The notes below the pieces were generated by a model. The model made no database searches and was not told where the DNA came from. It saw only the letters and a program-made list of their open reading frames with translations. The position numbers were made by a program, and so were the translations under genes. This document shows positions 9,088 to 17,979 of a stretch of DNA of 64,000 bases, in pieces; the first letter of the stretch is position 1; each line of letters starts with the position of its first letter. The stretch comes from Pseudomonas viridiflava (GTDB taxonomy: Bacteria > Pseudomonadota > Gammaproteobacteria > Pseudomonadales > Pseudomonadaceae), in NCBI RefSeq assembly GCF_900602065.1, contig NZ_UWFN01000347.1:219543-283542 (forward strand), written 5' to 3'.

Positions 9088-9752
9088 CAGCTTTTCCTCG
9101 AAATGTAGCGACGGCCGATCCAGGCCAGAAGCTGGCGAACCATCAGCGCCATAAAGAGGTAAATCAGTGTCGTGACGATGTACGTCTCGAAGGCGCGGAA
9201 ATTACGCGACTGAATAAAGTTGGCGAAGAAGCTCAGCTCCTCGGTGGCAATCTGCGAACAGACCGCCGAACCGAGCATCACGATGATGATCTGGCTGCTC
9301 AGCGCGGGCCAGACCTTACCCAGCGCCGGAATCAGAACCACGTATCGAAAAGCCTCCATTCGCGTCATCGCCAGTGCGGCAGCCGCCTCAAGCTGGCCTT
9401 TGGGAATAGCCTGGATGCCTGCGCGGATAATCTCCGTCGAGTAAGCACCCAGATTGATCACCATGGCCAGAATCGCGGCCTGCCACTCGGAGATCTGCAC
9501 GCCCAGAGACGGCAGCCCGAAGAAGATAAAGAACAACTGCACCAGGAACGGGGTGTTGCGTATCAGCTCGACATAAACCCCGAAAATCGCCGAGAACGGC
9601 TGAATTTTCCAGGCCCGCACGATGGCGCCGATGATACCCAGCCCGACCCCGAGCACAGTGCCAATGGCGGTCAACTCCAGGGTGAACAACGCCCCGCGCA
9701 ATAGCAGATCGGCATTCTGCATGACCGGTACGAAGTCAAAGTTGTAAGCCAT
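9087..9752 (-). CDS. Polar amino-acid ABC transporter, permease
   Basis: This second permease of the same importer has 221 residues, with hydrophobic helices from residue 20 onward, the ELIRNTPFLVQLFFIFFGLP motif, and an EAA loop (EAAAALAMTRMEAFRYVVLIP). It shares its last base with the start of the other permease gene. The two permeases probably form a heterodimer in the inner membrane with two copies of the ATPase. It follows the binding-protein gene by 29 bases. Confidence 0.92.
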   Translation of the reverse strand: MAYNFDFVPVMQNADLLLRGALFTLELTAIGTVLGVGLGIIGAIVRAWKIQPFSAIFGVYVELIRNTPFLVQLFFIFFGLPSLGVQISEWQAAILAMVINLGAYSTEIIRAGIQAIPKGQLEAAAALAMTRMEAFRYVVLIPALGKVWPALSSQIIIVMLGSAVCSQIATEELSFFANFIQSRNFRAFETYIVTTLIYLFMALMVRQLLAWIGRRYISRKS

Positions 9753-9781
9753 TGGCAGCCTCCGAAATCAGTAAACAGTTA

Positions 9782-10567
9782 TCAGAGGTCAGCGGGCAGA
9801 GGCTGCTTGAGCCAGGTCTGAGAGTTCTTCTCCAGGGCGCCGTCTTTCTTGGCGGCATCAATGATTTCGTTGACCTTGGCCAGCAGCGCGCCCTGGTCCT
9901 TGTTAACACCCACATAAACCGGGGAATCCTTGAGTTTCACTTTCAGCTCAGGGATGCGCTTCGGGTTCTTCTCGCTAATCGCAACCATCACCACGTTCCC
10001 GCTGGCGATCAGGTCGGTCTGGCCAGCCAGGTACGCAGCGATGGTGGAGTTGTTGTCTTCAAAGCGTTTGATGGTCGCCTCTTTCGGCGCAACAGCAGTC
10101 AGCTCGATGTCTTCGATGGCACCGCGGGTCACGCTGATGGTTTTGCCTTTCAGATCGTCCAGACCTTTGATCGACGCATCAGGTGGACCGAATACGGCCA
10201 GGTAGAAAGGCGCGTAGGCCTTCGAGAAGTCGATGACTTTTTCGCGGTCAGGGTTCTTGCCGAGGCTGGAGATCACCAGATCCACCTTGCCAGTGGTCAG
10301 GTACGGAATACGGTTGGTGCTGTTGACCGGAGTCAGTTCCAGTTTGACCTTGAGCTGGTCAGCGATCAGCTTCGCGGTGTCGATGTCGAGGCCACGAGGC
10401 TTCATGTCCGGGCCCACCGAGCCGAACGGCGGGAAGTCCTGCGGAACCGCAACTTTCAACGTACCGCGTTTCACGACGTCGTCCAGACCATCGGCGTGGG
10501 CAGGTGCCTGGCTGAGCATGAGGCTGGCAAACAGGGCAGTAAGCAGAGCGCTGTAACGCTTGGTCAT
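9782..10567 (-). CDS. Amino-acid ABC transporter, periplasmic binding protein
   Basis: From ATG 10567 (GGAG upstream) the protein has 261 residues. It begins with a signal peptide, MTKRYSALLTALFASLMLSQ, cleaved near APAHA-DG. The mature part is a family-3 solute-binding protein: GTLKVAVPQDFPPFGSVG, GLDIDTAKLIADQL, VDLVISSLGKNPDREKVIDF and the C-terminal EIIDAAKKDGALEKNSQTWL. A longer frame to 10624 lacks a signal at its own start and is not preferred. It is the promoter-proximal gene of the operon, read away from the FadR-type regulator, which probably controls it. Confidence 0.93.
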   Translation of the reverse strand: MTKRYSALLTALFASLMLSQAPAHADGLDDVVKRGTLKVAVPQDFPPFGSVGPDMKPRGLDIDTAKLIADQLKVKLELTPVNSTNRIPYLTTGKVDLVISSLGKNPDREKVIDFSKAYAPFYLAVFGPPDASIKGLDDLKGKTISVTRGAIEDIELTAVAPKEATIKRFEDNNSTIAAYLAGQTDLIASGNVVMVAISEKNPKRIPELKVKLKDSPVYVGVNKDQGALLAKVNEIIDAAKKDGALEKNSQTWLKQPLPADL

Positions 10568-10678
10568 AGGAAGACTCCGTGGTGGACGACAGGTGTTTGT
10601 ACGCAACCTCAGTGCACAGCCCATGCCATCCCATCATGCACAGCCATAAACCAAGGCTTTGCGCAGTATTTCGGTCTT

Positions 10679-10693
10679 ACTGGTCTGACCAGT
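10679..10693. promoter_or_regulatory. Perfect palindromic operator ACTGGT-CTG-ACCAGT
   Basis: ACTGGTCTGACCAGT is a perfect six-base inverted repeat with a three-base centre. Many FadR-subfamily GntR regulators bind TGGT-N3-ACCA sites. It lies in the divergent space between the ABC importer and the regulator at 10817, with a second, diverged copy at 10804, so it is most simply the binding site of that regulator. Confidence 0.65.
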
Positions 10694-10803
10694 CATATCA
10701 TTCGACGCCCTGCTTTGGCGCGCCCTGAGGCCCGGCCGCCCTAGGCTTGGGCGTCGCTTGCCGGATTGCACAGATGGTTATAAAAGGGACTTTTAGCGGA
10801 CTG

Positions 10804-10818
10804 ACTGGCCTGAACAGT
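10804..10818. promoter_or_regulatory. Second, imperfect copy of the operator, overlapping the regulator start codon
   Basis: ACTGGCCTGAACAGT differs from the perfect site at 10679 in two positions and keeps the ACTGG and CAGT ends and the CTG centre. It runs into the GTG start codon of the regulator gene, so protein bound here would block that gene's expression. It suggests autoregulation. Confidence 0.55.
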
Positions 10819-11524
10819 GATATCCCATAGCCCACTAGCCGTACCCGAATCTGCCCTGAGGGCGATCCGTAAACTGATTGCCGAGCAAGGCTATATGCCG
10901 GGTGACAGCCTGCCGTCACAGCGTGATCTCGCGGTATTGCTTGGGGTCAGTCGTGCATCCTTGCGTGAGGCGTTGTCGTCGCTGAGCGCGCTTGGCGTGG
11001 TCAGCGTGCAGCCAGGCAAAGGCGTGTTCGTTCAAGCGATTTCTGAACCAGAAAAGCGCACAAGCGGTTTTTCCTGGCCTTTCGACGCACAGGTTTCACC
11101 GGCTGACACCTTTCAACTGCGTTATGCGCTGGAAGGCTTTGCTTCAGGGCTGGCTGCCGTGACCTTGACCGCCGACGAACGTGATGTGCTGGAGGACAAC
11201 GTCGAAGCCATGCGCCTTGAACTGCGCGCCGGGGATTTCGAATCAGCGTCACGACTGGATTTCGAATTCCATCGGCACATCCTGATCGCCAGCGGTAATC
11301 AGGCGATGCTCGGCATCATCACAGCAGGGGCCGATATTTTTCTGGAGAGCCAGAAAATGCCCTTCATCCGCCCCTCAAGGGCCATGGAAACCTGGCAGGA
11401 GCACCGCAAGATCCTCCGCGCCCTCGCCCGCCATGCCTCGGGCCCTGCGCAAAAGGCCATGCACGAGCACATTCGCAACGCGGCACTACGGACCGGGATT
11501 GTGTTTGTTTCGCCAGCGAGCTAG
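10817..11524 (+). CDS. GntR-family regulator, FadR subfamily (FCD domain)
   Basis: The 235-residue protein has an N-terminal winged helix (AIRKLIAEQGYMPGDSLPSQ, then VSRASLREALSSLSALGVVS and QPGKGVFV; about residues 10-75) and a C-terminal all-helical FCD ligand-binding domain (LRYALEGFASGLAAV; FHRHILIASGNQAM). FCD proteins bind small carboxylates, often with a metal held by His residues. The frame begins at GTG 10817 without a clear Shine-Dalgarno sequence. It is divergent from the amino-acid importer and flanked by two operator copies, so it probably regulates itself and the importer in response to an amino acid or its breakdown product. Confidence 0.88.
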   Translation: MISHSPLAVPESALRAIRKLIAEQGYMPGDSLPSQRDLAVLLGVSRASLREALSSLSALGVVSVQPGKGVFVQAISEPEKRTSGFSWPFDAQVSPADTFQLRYALEGFASGLAAVTLTADERDVLEDNVEAMRLELRAGDFESASRLDFEFHRHILIASGNQAMLGIITAGADIFLESQKMPFIRPSRAMETWQEHRKILRALARHASGPAQKAMHEHIRNAALRTGIVFVSPAS

Positions 11525-11554
11525 CCCGTTAATCAGCATGAAGCGAACATTTGA

Positions 11555-11645
11555 CTGTAGGAGCGAGCTTGCTCGCGATTCGGTCTACCAGTCGACTAAT
11601 TTATCGCCTGACCTGACGCTATCGCCAGCAAGCTCGCTCCTACAG
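11555..11645. repeat. REP/BIME-type inverted repeat, GTAGGAGCGAGCTTGCTCGC family
   Basis: The arms CTGTAGGAGCGAGCTTGCTC and complement (one change, GCGAG to GCCAG in the inner part) enclose a variable centre. It lies 30 bases after the FadR-type regulator gene. Confidence 0.83.
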
Positions 11646-11817
11646 GTCCGTGTTCGCCGCGAGACAGCGCGGCGCCATGGCGGCGGACCAGAAACCCTCC
11701 CCCTATAACCAGATTCATGGACCTCTATAGCCAGACTCAATCAAAGCCGACTTCCTGAACGGGGCAAGGCCCGCTATGATGGGCCACGTTTTTTAGCCTA
11801 CTAACTCGGAGAACTCC

Positions 11818-12147
11818 ATGAGTAGCGACCTTATCAAGCATGTCAGCGACGCCAGCTTTGAAGCCGACGTCCTCAAGGCTGACGGTGCTGTACTAGTTGA
11901 TTACTGGGCTGAGTGGTGTGGCCCGTGCAAAATGATTGCCCCGGTTCTGGACGAAATTGCCGAAACCTACAAAGGCAAACTGACCATCGCCAAACTGAAC
12001 ATCGACGAGAATCAGGAAACTCCAGCCAAGCATGGCGTGCGTGGTATCCCGACTCTGATGCTGTTCAAAAATGGCAACGTCGAGGCCACCAAGGTTGGTG
12101 CGCTGTCGAAGTCTCAGTTGGCAGCGTTCCTGGACGCCAACATCTGA
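11818..12147 (+). CDS. trxA: Thioredoxin 1
   Basis: At 109 residues this is a complete thioredoxin. The redox motif is WAEWCGPCKM, the cis-Pro loop is RGIPTLMLF, and the second half shows the usual KVGALSKSQLAAFLD helix. It reduces protein disulfides in the cytoplasm using electrons from thioredoxin reductase. ATG 11818 follows CGGAGA. A TATGAT -10-like box lies at 11775-11780. The gene is followed by a factor-independent terminator and then rho, the usual trxA-rho order. Confidence 0.97.
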   Translation: MSSDLIKHVSDASFEADVLKADGAVLVDYWAEWCGPCKMIAPVLDEIAETYKGKLTIAKLNIDENQETPAKHGVRGIPTLMLFKNGNVEATKVGALSKSQLAAFLDANI

Positions 12148-12153
12148 TGCGCC

Positions 12154-12183
12154 AAAGCCCTGCAAATTGCGGGGCTTTTTTTC
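12154..12183 (+). terminator. Terminator of trxA
   Basis: AAAGCCCTGC and GCGGGGCTTT form a GC-rich stem around AAATT, followed by a run of seven T. It lies seven bases after the trxA stop and separates trxA from the rho leader. Confidence 0.85.
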
Positions 12184-12378
12184 GGCCGTCGTACTAGACG
12201 GCCTGAAAATCAAGTGGTACATTCGGCCCCGCAACGGCTTCTCCGTTGCCCCCTGCTAGCCGTCGCCGACGCTCTCCTTTCGATTTAGTACGCGATCCTG
12301 TCGCCTTCTCTGCGGCGCGGCCTCATTAAGCCCAACAGCTTAATTTTTCCCCTCCCTACATGATTACGTCATTCCCCT
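12184..12378 (+). promoter_or_regulatory. rho leader region, pyrimidine-rich
   Basis: This 195-base region between the trxA terminator and rho has long C- and T-rich runs on the coding strand (for example CTTCTCCGTTGCCCCCTGC, CGACGCTCTCCTTTCG and TTTTTCCCCTCCCT). No Shine-Dalgarno sequence stands before the rho ATG. In E. coli the rho leader is a Rho-dependent attenuator used for autoregulation; the unpaired C-rich character here fits such a role, but that is inference. Confidence 0.5.
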
Positions 12379-13638
<1,260 letters not shown>

Positions 13639-13656
13639 CAGGCAGAACCGCAGCAC

Positions 13657-13688
13657 AAAAAATGGCGCCCTCACCGGCGCCATTTTTT
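13657..13688 (+). terminator. Terminator after rho
   Basis: AAAAAATGGCGCC and GGCGCCATTTTTT form a perfect 13-bp stem around six bases, 19 bases after the rho stop. The A-run and T-run make it usable on either strand. Confidence 0.92.
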
Positions 13689-13709
13689 ATTCTGAAACAG
13701 CGCTAAATC

Positions 13710-13803
13710 CCTGTGGGAGCGGTGCTTGCCCGCGACAAGAACACCGCGGTTTTTAATTGGAATCGAGTCCAGCCTTATCGCGGGCAAGCACCGCTCCCAC
13801 AGG
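13710..13803. repeat. REP/BIME-type inverted repeat, GTGGGAGCGGTGCTTGCCCGC family
   Basis: The arms CCTGTGGGAGCGGTGCTTGC and complement flank a 40-base centre. It stands between the rho terminator and ubiD, and its arms match those at 5959. Confidence 0.85.
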
Positions 13804-13888
13804 AGACATACCCACCTCAGCACTTCAAAGCTGCCACGAACTCTAAGAGCAGGTACGATACGAACCTATTTTATCGGTGGCCGGGTTA

Positions 13889-15355
13889 ATGAAATTCAAG
13901 GATCTACGGGATTTCGTGCAGCAGCTTGAGCAGCGCGGAGAGTTGAAACGCATTCAGATGCCCATTTCCCCAGTACTGGAAATGACCGAAATCTGTGATC
14001 GGACCTTGCGCGCCAAGGGCCCGGCCCTGCTGTTCGAAAAGCCGGTGGGCTTTGATATTCCGGTGCTAGGCAACCTGTTCGGTACGCCGGAACGAGTGGC
14101 CATGGGCATGGGCGCCGAAGAAGTCAGCGAACTGCGGGAAATCGGCAAGCTGCTGGCCTTCCTCAAAGAGCCCGAGCCACCAAAAGGCTTGAAAGACGCC
14201 TGGTCCAAGCTGCCGATTTTCAAGAAAGTCATCTCCATGGCACCCAAGGTCGTCAAAGACGCACCTTGCCAGGAGATCGTCATCGAAGGTGATGACGTAG
14301 ATCTGGGCATGCTGCCGGTGCAGACGTGCTGGCCTGGCGACGTTGGCCCGCTGATCACCTGGGGCCTGACCGTCACCCGCGGTCCGAATAAAGAACGGCA
14401 GAACCTGGGCATCTATCGCCAGCAAGTCATCGGCCGCAACAAAGTCATCATGCGCTGGTTGAGCCATCGTGGCGGCGCGCTGGACTTTAAGGAATGGTGC
14501 ATCAAGCACCCAGGTGAGCCATTCCCGGTATCCGTTGCCTTGGGCGCGGACCCGGCAACCATTCTCGGCGCAGTGACGCCGGTGCCTGACAGCCTCTCCG
14601 AGTACGCGTTCGCAGGCTTGCTGCGCGGCAACCGCACCGAGCTGATCAAGTGCCGTGGCAACAACCTGCAAGTGCCCGCCAGCGCAGAAATCGTTCTGGA
14701 AGGCGTGATCCACCCTGGCGAAATGGCCGATGAAGGCCCGTATGGCGATCACACCGGCTATTACAACGAAGTCGACAGCTTCCCGGTGTTCACCGTAGAG
14801 CGCATCACCCACCGCATCAAGCCGATTTATCACAGCACCTACACAGGCCGCCCACCTGATGAGCCTGCGATTCTCGGCGTCGCGTTGAACGAAGTGTTCG
14901 TACCGATCCTCCAAAAGCAGTTCCCGGAAATCACCGACTTCTACCTGCCGCCTGAAGGCTGCTCGTACCGGATGGCGGTGGTGACCATGAAGAAGCAGTA
15001 CCCCGGCCACGCCAAGCGCGTGATGCTCGGTGTATGGTCGTTTTTGCGACAGTTCATGTACACCAAGTTCGTTATCGTCACTGACGACGACATCAATGCC
15101 AGGGACTGGAACGACGTGATCTGGGCCATTACCACGCGAATGGACCCCAAGCGCGACACGGTAATGATCGAAAATACGCCGATCGATTATCTCGATTTCG
15201 CCTCACCGGTCTCCGGGCTGGGTTCGAAAATGGGACTGGATGCAACGCACAAATGGCCGGGCGAGACCACGCGTGAGTGGGGTCGGGTTATCGTCAAGGA
15301 CGAAGCTGTTACACGTCGGGTCGACGAAATCTGGAATCAGTTGGGAATAGATTGA
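13889..15355 (+). CDS. ubiD: 4-hydroxy-3-polyprenylbenzoate decarboxylase
   Basis: UbiD removes the carboxyl group from 3-polyprenyl-4-hydroxybenzoate in ubiquinone synthesis, using prenylated FMN made by UbiX. From ATG 13889 (MKFKDLRDFVQQLEQRGEL) the protein has 488 residues, the normal length. A GTG twelve bases upstream is in frame but less convincing. Family motifs are GPALLFEKPVG, the prFMN/metal region (RQQVIGRNKVIMRWLSHRGG, EIVLEGVI, EGPYGDHTGYY with the E and D/H cluster) and KFVIVTDDDINARDW. The TGA overlaps the ATG of the next gene, a flavin-dependent reductase, which may supply reduced flavin. Confidence 0.95.
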   Translation: MKFKDLRDFVQQLEQRGELKRIQMPISPVLEMTEICDRTLRAKGPALLFEKPVGFDIPVLGNLFGTPERVAMGMGAEEVSELREIGKLLAFLKEPEPPKGLKDAWSKLPIFKKVISMAPKVVKDAPCQEIVIEGDDVDLGMLPVQTCWPGDVGPLITWGLTVTRGPNKERQNLGIYRQQVIGRNKVIMRWLSHRGGALDFKEWCIKHPGEPFPVSVALGADPATILGAVTPVPDSLSEYAFAGLLRGNRTELIKCRGNNLQVPASAEIVLEGVIHPGEMADEGPYGDHTGYYNEVDSFPVFTVERITHRIKPIYHSTYTGRPPDEPAILGVALNEVFVPILQKQFPEITDFYLPPEGCSYRMAVVTMKKQYPGHAKRVMLGVWSFLRQFMYTKFVIVTDDDINARDWNDVIWAITTRMDPKRDTVMIENTPIDYLDFASPVSGLGSKMGLDATHKWPGETTREWGRVIVKDEAVTRRVDEIWNQLGID

Positions 15356-16323
15356 TGCGCGTAACTTTGCAGCCTTCGGGTGCGGTGCTGGAAACCTTAC
15401 CCGGCGAGCGGATCCTCGATGCGGCTCAACGGCTGGGTTATGAGTGCCCGCAAAGCTGTCGTAATGGCAATTGCCACGTGTGCTCTGCCCTGTTGGTGCA
15501 AGGGCGCGTGAAGCAGGCCGACGAAGAGCTGACCCACGGCGAGATCTATACCTGTCTCGCAGAACCGCTGGAAGACTGCGAAGTGCTGTGGGACGGTGTG
15601 CTCGCCTTGGGTGAACTACCCGTGCGCACGCTTGCCTGCCAGTTGAGCGAATGCGTGGAAGTGGGCGGCGATGTATGGCGGGTCGGCTTGCGTGCTCCTG
15701 CTGGCAAGCCACCGCGTTATCACGCAGGTCAGTACTTGATGATCCACAAGGACAGCGGCGAGAAGTCGGCGTTCTCGCTGGCTTCGGCACCCCACAGCGG
15801 TCGCGACCTGGAAATGCACGTACTGGTCCGCGAAGCCAGCGCACAAAGCCTGATCGAGCAACTGCAACGCAATCAGATGGCCAGGATTGAGCTGCCATTC
15901 GGCGACACTCATCTGGCCGACCTGCCCGACGGCCCGCTGGTGCTGATCGCAGCCGGTACCGGTATGGCGCAGATGCACAGCCTGATCGAACACTGCCGTG
16001 CCAAAGGCTTTAGCCACCCGGTGCACTTGTACTGGGGGGCGCGCCGCCCGGACGATTTCTACGAAATCAAACATTGGGAAGAGTGGAAAAAGCTGCCCAA
16101 CCTGTTCCTTCACAAGGTAGTCAGCGACCTGTGTGGCTGGGAAGGACGTTGCGGCCTGCTGCATGAAGCCGTTTGCGAAGACATTCACGACCTGTCGGCA
16201 GTGCATGTCTATGCCAGCGGCTCCCCCGCCATGATTTATGGCACCCTCGACGCGCTGGTCAGCGCCGGGATGGATGCCCATCAAATGCGTGCGGACGTAT
16301 TCGCCTACGCTCCACGACCCTGA
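15355..16323 (+). CDS. 2Fe-2S ferredoxin-NAD(P)H flavin oxidoreductase
   Basis: The 322-residue protein joins three domains. A plant-type ferredoxin with Cys ligands in CPQSCRNGNCHVC and a fourth in YTCLAEPL covers residues 1-90. An FAD-binding barrel (PPRYHAGQYLMIH; KSAFSLASAPH) covers about 100-185. An NAD(P)-binding domain (LVLIAAGTGMAQMHSLIEHC; HLYWGARRPDDFY; VHVYASGSPAMI) covers the rest. The layout is that of CDP-6-deoxy-hexose reductase and phenol hydroxylase reductases. Its ATG overlaps the ubiD stop (ATGA). In E. coli the related flavin reductase Fre sits next to ubiD, so a role in giving electrons or reduced flavin to ubiquinone synthesis is a fair inference. Confidence 0.88.
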   Translation: MRVTLQPSGAVLETLPGERILDAAQRLGYECPQSCRNGNCHVCSALLVQGRVKQADEELTHGEIYTCLAEPLEDCEVLWDGVLALGELPVRTLACQLSECVEVGGDVWRVGLRAPAGKPPRYHAGQYLMIHKDSGEKSAFSLASAPHSGRDLEMHVLVREASAQSLIEQLQRNQMARIELPFGDTHLADLPDGPLVLIAAGTGMAQMHSLIEHCRAKGFSHPVHLYWGARRPDDFYEIKHWEEWKKLPNLFLHKVVSDLCGWEGRCGLLHEAVCEDIHDLSAVHVYASGSPAMIYGTLDALVSAGMDAHQMRADVFAYAPRP

Positions 16324-16334
16324 TCAAGACGCTG

Positions 16335-16808
16335 TCAAAAGCGAAAACCCACGTTGAGCATCGCAGCGGAGGCTCCCAACAGGATGACCTCCGCGTTGAC
16401 CGGCCCTAGATGAACCCCTATCCCAGGGATAACCACCGGGGCTATACCGTAGCGATTCAACGGAATCTTGTCGCGGTACTCACCCCGATAGCCGTGCAGC
16501 AACCCGCCCGTCACCTTCACATAGACCGGATAGCGGCTGCTGTCGAAGCGTTTCCCCACATAGCCATAAACAGAGCGTTGGGCAAACGAATTACGGAAGG
16601 TTGCCCCGCCATAAACCAGCCCTGAAGCCTCGTTGCGTTCCAGACCAATCAGACTTTGACGATTATTGTGCTCCGGCGCGGGAGAGAAATGCCGGGTGTA
16701 AACACTGGTCTGGATGACCCAAAAGCCCTGCTGCGGCTTGTCGGCCCTAACCTGAGCGGCGAAGGCCCACAGCGCCAGACAAAGCGCCAGCTTGATGATT
16801 GATCCCAC
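16335..16808 (-). CDS. Small predicted outer-membrane beta-barrel protein, function unknown
   Basis: The 157-residue protein begins with a signal peptide (MGSIIKLALCLALWAFAAQVRA, cleaved near the RA-DK junction). The mature part alternates polar and aromatic residues (FWVIQTSVYTRHF, VYGYVGKRF, YPVYVKVTGGLLHGY, IAPVVIPGIGVHL). It ends in -NVGFRF; a C-terminal Phe is the recognition signal for the outer-membrane assembly machinery. The HFSP motif and small barrel size recall PagP-like lipid A palmitoyltransferases, but I cannot confirm catalytic residues, and such proteins are often mislabelled as transporters. It lies convergently, 11 bases from the reductase gene. Confidence 0.65.
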   Translation of the reverse strand: MGSIIKLALCLALWAFAAQVRADKPQQGFWVIQTSVYTRHFSPAPEHNNRQSLIGLERNEASGLVYGGATFRNSFAQRSVYGYVGKRFDSSRYPVYVKVTGGLLHGYRGEYRDKIPLNRYGIAPVVIPGIGVHLGPVNAEVILLGASAAMLNVGFRF

Positions 16809-17145
16809 TTTCAGACTCCGAGCTTTCGCTTAATACATTCCAAGGCTCGGCGTTATACAGCGCACATCAAGGGCTCAATAGTTGAAAAGTCCTGCCGTTA
16901 TGTAGGAATGGTCCTTGAATTAAACATGGACGCTTATCGGGAAGTCCGAGCGATCCGCCAACAGGTAACTTGCATGGATTGCTAATTGCATTAAAGATAT
17001 CGAATCGTTTCAGCAGTGAAACGGCTTGCCAGCGCCTGAAAACGAAACCTGGCAGACACTGGCCAAGTCACGTCGTCCGCCCCGTCACTGCGTTCACCAC
17101 ACAAGATCCGCTACAACTGGCAGCGTAACGGCCAGGGGAGCCCGA
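16809..17145. other. 337-base intergenic region between two divergent genes
   Basis: This gap holds the divergent promoters for the outer-membrane-type protein and the ChaC-like gene. The only structure seen is a hairpin at 17006-17023 (CGTTTCA, GCAG, TGAAACG; perfect seven-base stem). An open frame reaches back to 17026, but the real ChaC start is at 17146. No small gene or RNA is recognised. Confidence 0.5.
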
Positions 17146-17820
17146 ATGGAGAATCAAATCAATAGCTTGTCAGCGGCCGTACACGACGGTCTCGGGCTGA
17201 CGTATCCGCCCGTCATCGATCTGGGTCCACAACTGACCCGCGAGCAACTGATGCTCTCGATGAAACAAACCATGCAACGTCACGAAGGAGGGCCCGTCTG
17301 GCTGTTTGCTTACGGGTCATTAATCTGGCGGCCCGAATGCACCGCCGTCGAGCGCCAGCGCGGCCGTATTCATGGCTACCATCGCGGTTTGTACCTGTGG
17401 TCTCACGAACATCGTGGTACCCCGGAAATGCCCGGACTGGTGTTTGGCCTTGATCGCGGCGGCTCATGCAGCGGCTTTGCTTACCGCTTGCCGGAAGACA
17501 ATCTTGAAGAATCGCTGCTGGCCCTGTGGCAGCGCGAAATGCCCTTCCCTTCCTACCGCCCACATTGGCTGAGCTGCCGCCTTGCAGATGGACGCCGGGT
17601 TCAAGCGCTCGGATTCGTGCTGGAGCGGCACTTGCCAAGTTACGCAGGCAACCTGCCGGACAGCGTACTCAGTCAGGTGCTGGCCAGCGCCAGCGGCCGC
17701 TACGGCACCACACGCGACTACGTCGAACAAACCGCCAACGCACTGCGCAGCCACGCCATGCCGGATTTGAATCTGGAAGCGCGGTTGAAGCGGTGTTGGG
17801 TTGAGGAGCAGGGGGTGTGA
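17146..17820 (+). CDS. ChaC-family gamma-glutamylcyclotransferase
   Basis: The 224-residue protein carries the ChaC signature FAYGSLIWRPE (the glycine-rich YGSL loop that binds the gamma-glutamyl group) and downstream FVLERHLPSYAGNLPD. The catalytic Glu expected in the family probably lies in WQREMPFPSY. These cytoplasmic enzymes split glutathione or gamma-glutamyl amino acids into 5-oxoproline and the remaining amino acid or dipeptide. ATG 17146 follows AGGGGAG and is preferred over an in-frame TTG 120 bases upstream. The gene stands alone and is closed by a long inverted repeat. Its link to gshA is by pathway only. Confidence 0.85.
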   Translation: MENQINSLSAAVHDGLGLTYPPVIDLGPQLTREQLMLSMKQTMQRHEGGPVWLFAYGSLIWRPECTAVERQRGRIHGYHRGLYLWSHEHRGTPEMPGLVFGLDRGGSCSGFAYRLPEDNLEESLLALWQREMPFPSYRPHWLSCRLADGRRVQALGFVLERHLPSYAGNLPDSVLSQVLASASGRYGTTRDYVEQTANALRSHAMPDLNLEARLKRCWVEEQGV

Positions 17821-17833
17821 CAAGCATTGAACT

Positions 17834-17922
17834 TGTGGGAGCAGGGCTTGCCCGCGATAAGGCTGGACGCAGTTCACTTTGAATCGCGTCCAGCCTTATC
17901 GCGGGCAAGCCCTGCTCCCACA
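17834..17922. repeat. Long perfect inverted repeat of REP type, GTGGGAGCAGGGCTTGCCCGC
   Basis: The two arms are exact complements over 37 bases, from TGTGGGAGCAGGGCTTGC to AGGCTGGACGC, with a 15-base loop. This is the most intact repeat in the window and would form a very stable hairpin between the ChaC and glpT stops. Confidence 0.9.
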
Positions 17923-17979
17923 GGAACTACAACACTCTGTGGGGCCGACCGGCCCTGACGACAATATCGAGCCGTACTC

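Noticed and set aside
9752..10744. A 330-residue open frame antisense to the binding-protein gene
   Set aside because: No domain is seen and the opposite strand holds a complete solute-binding protein.
14066..15010. A 314-residue open frame antisense to ubiD
   Set aside because: It lies wholly within conserved ubiD sequence and has shadow-frame composition.
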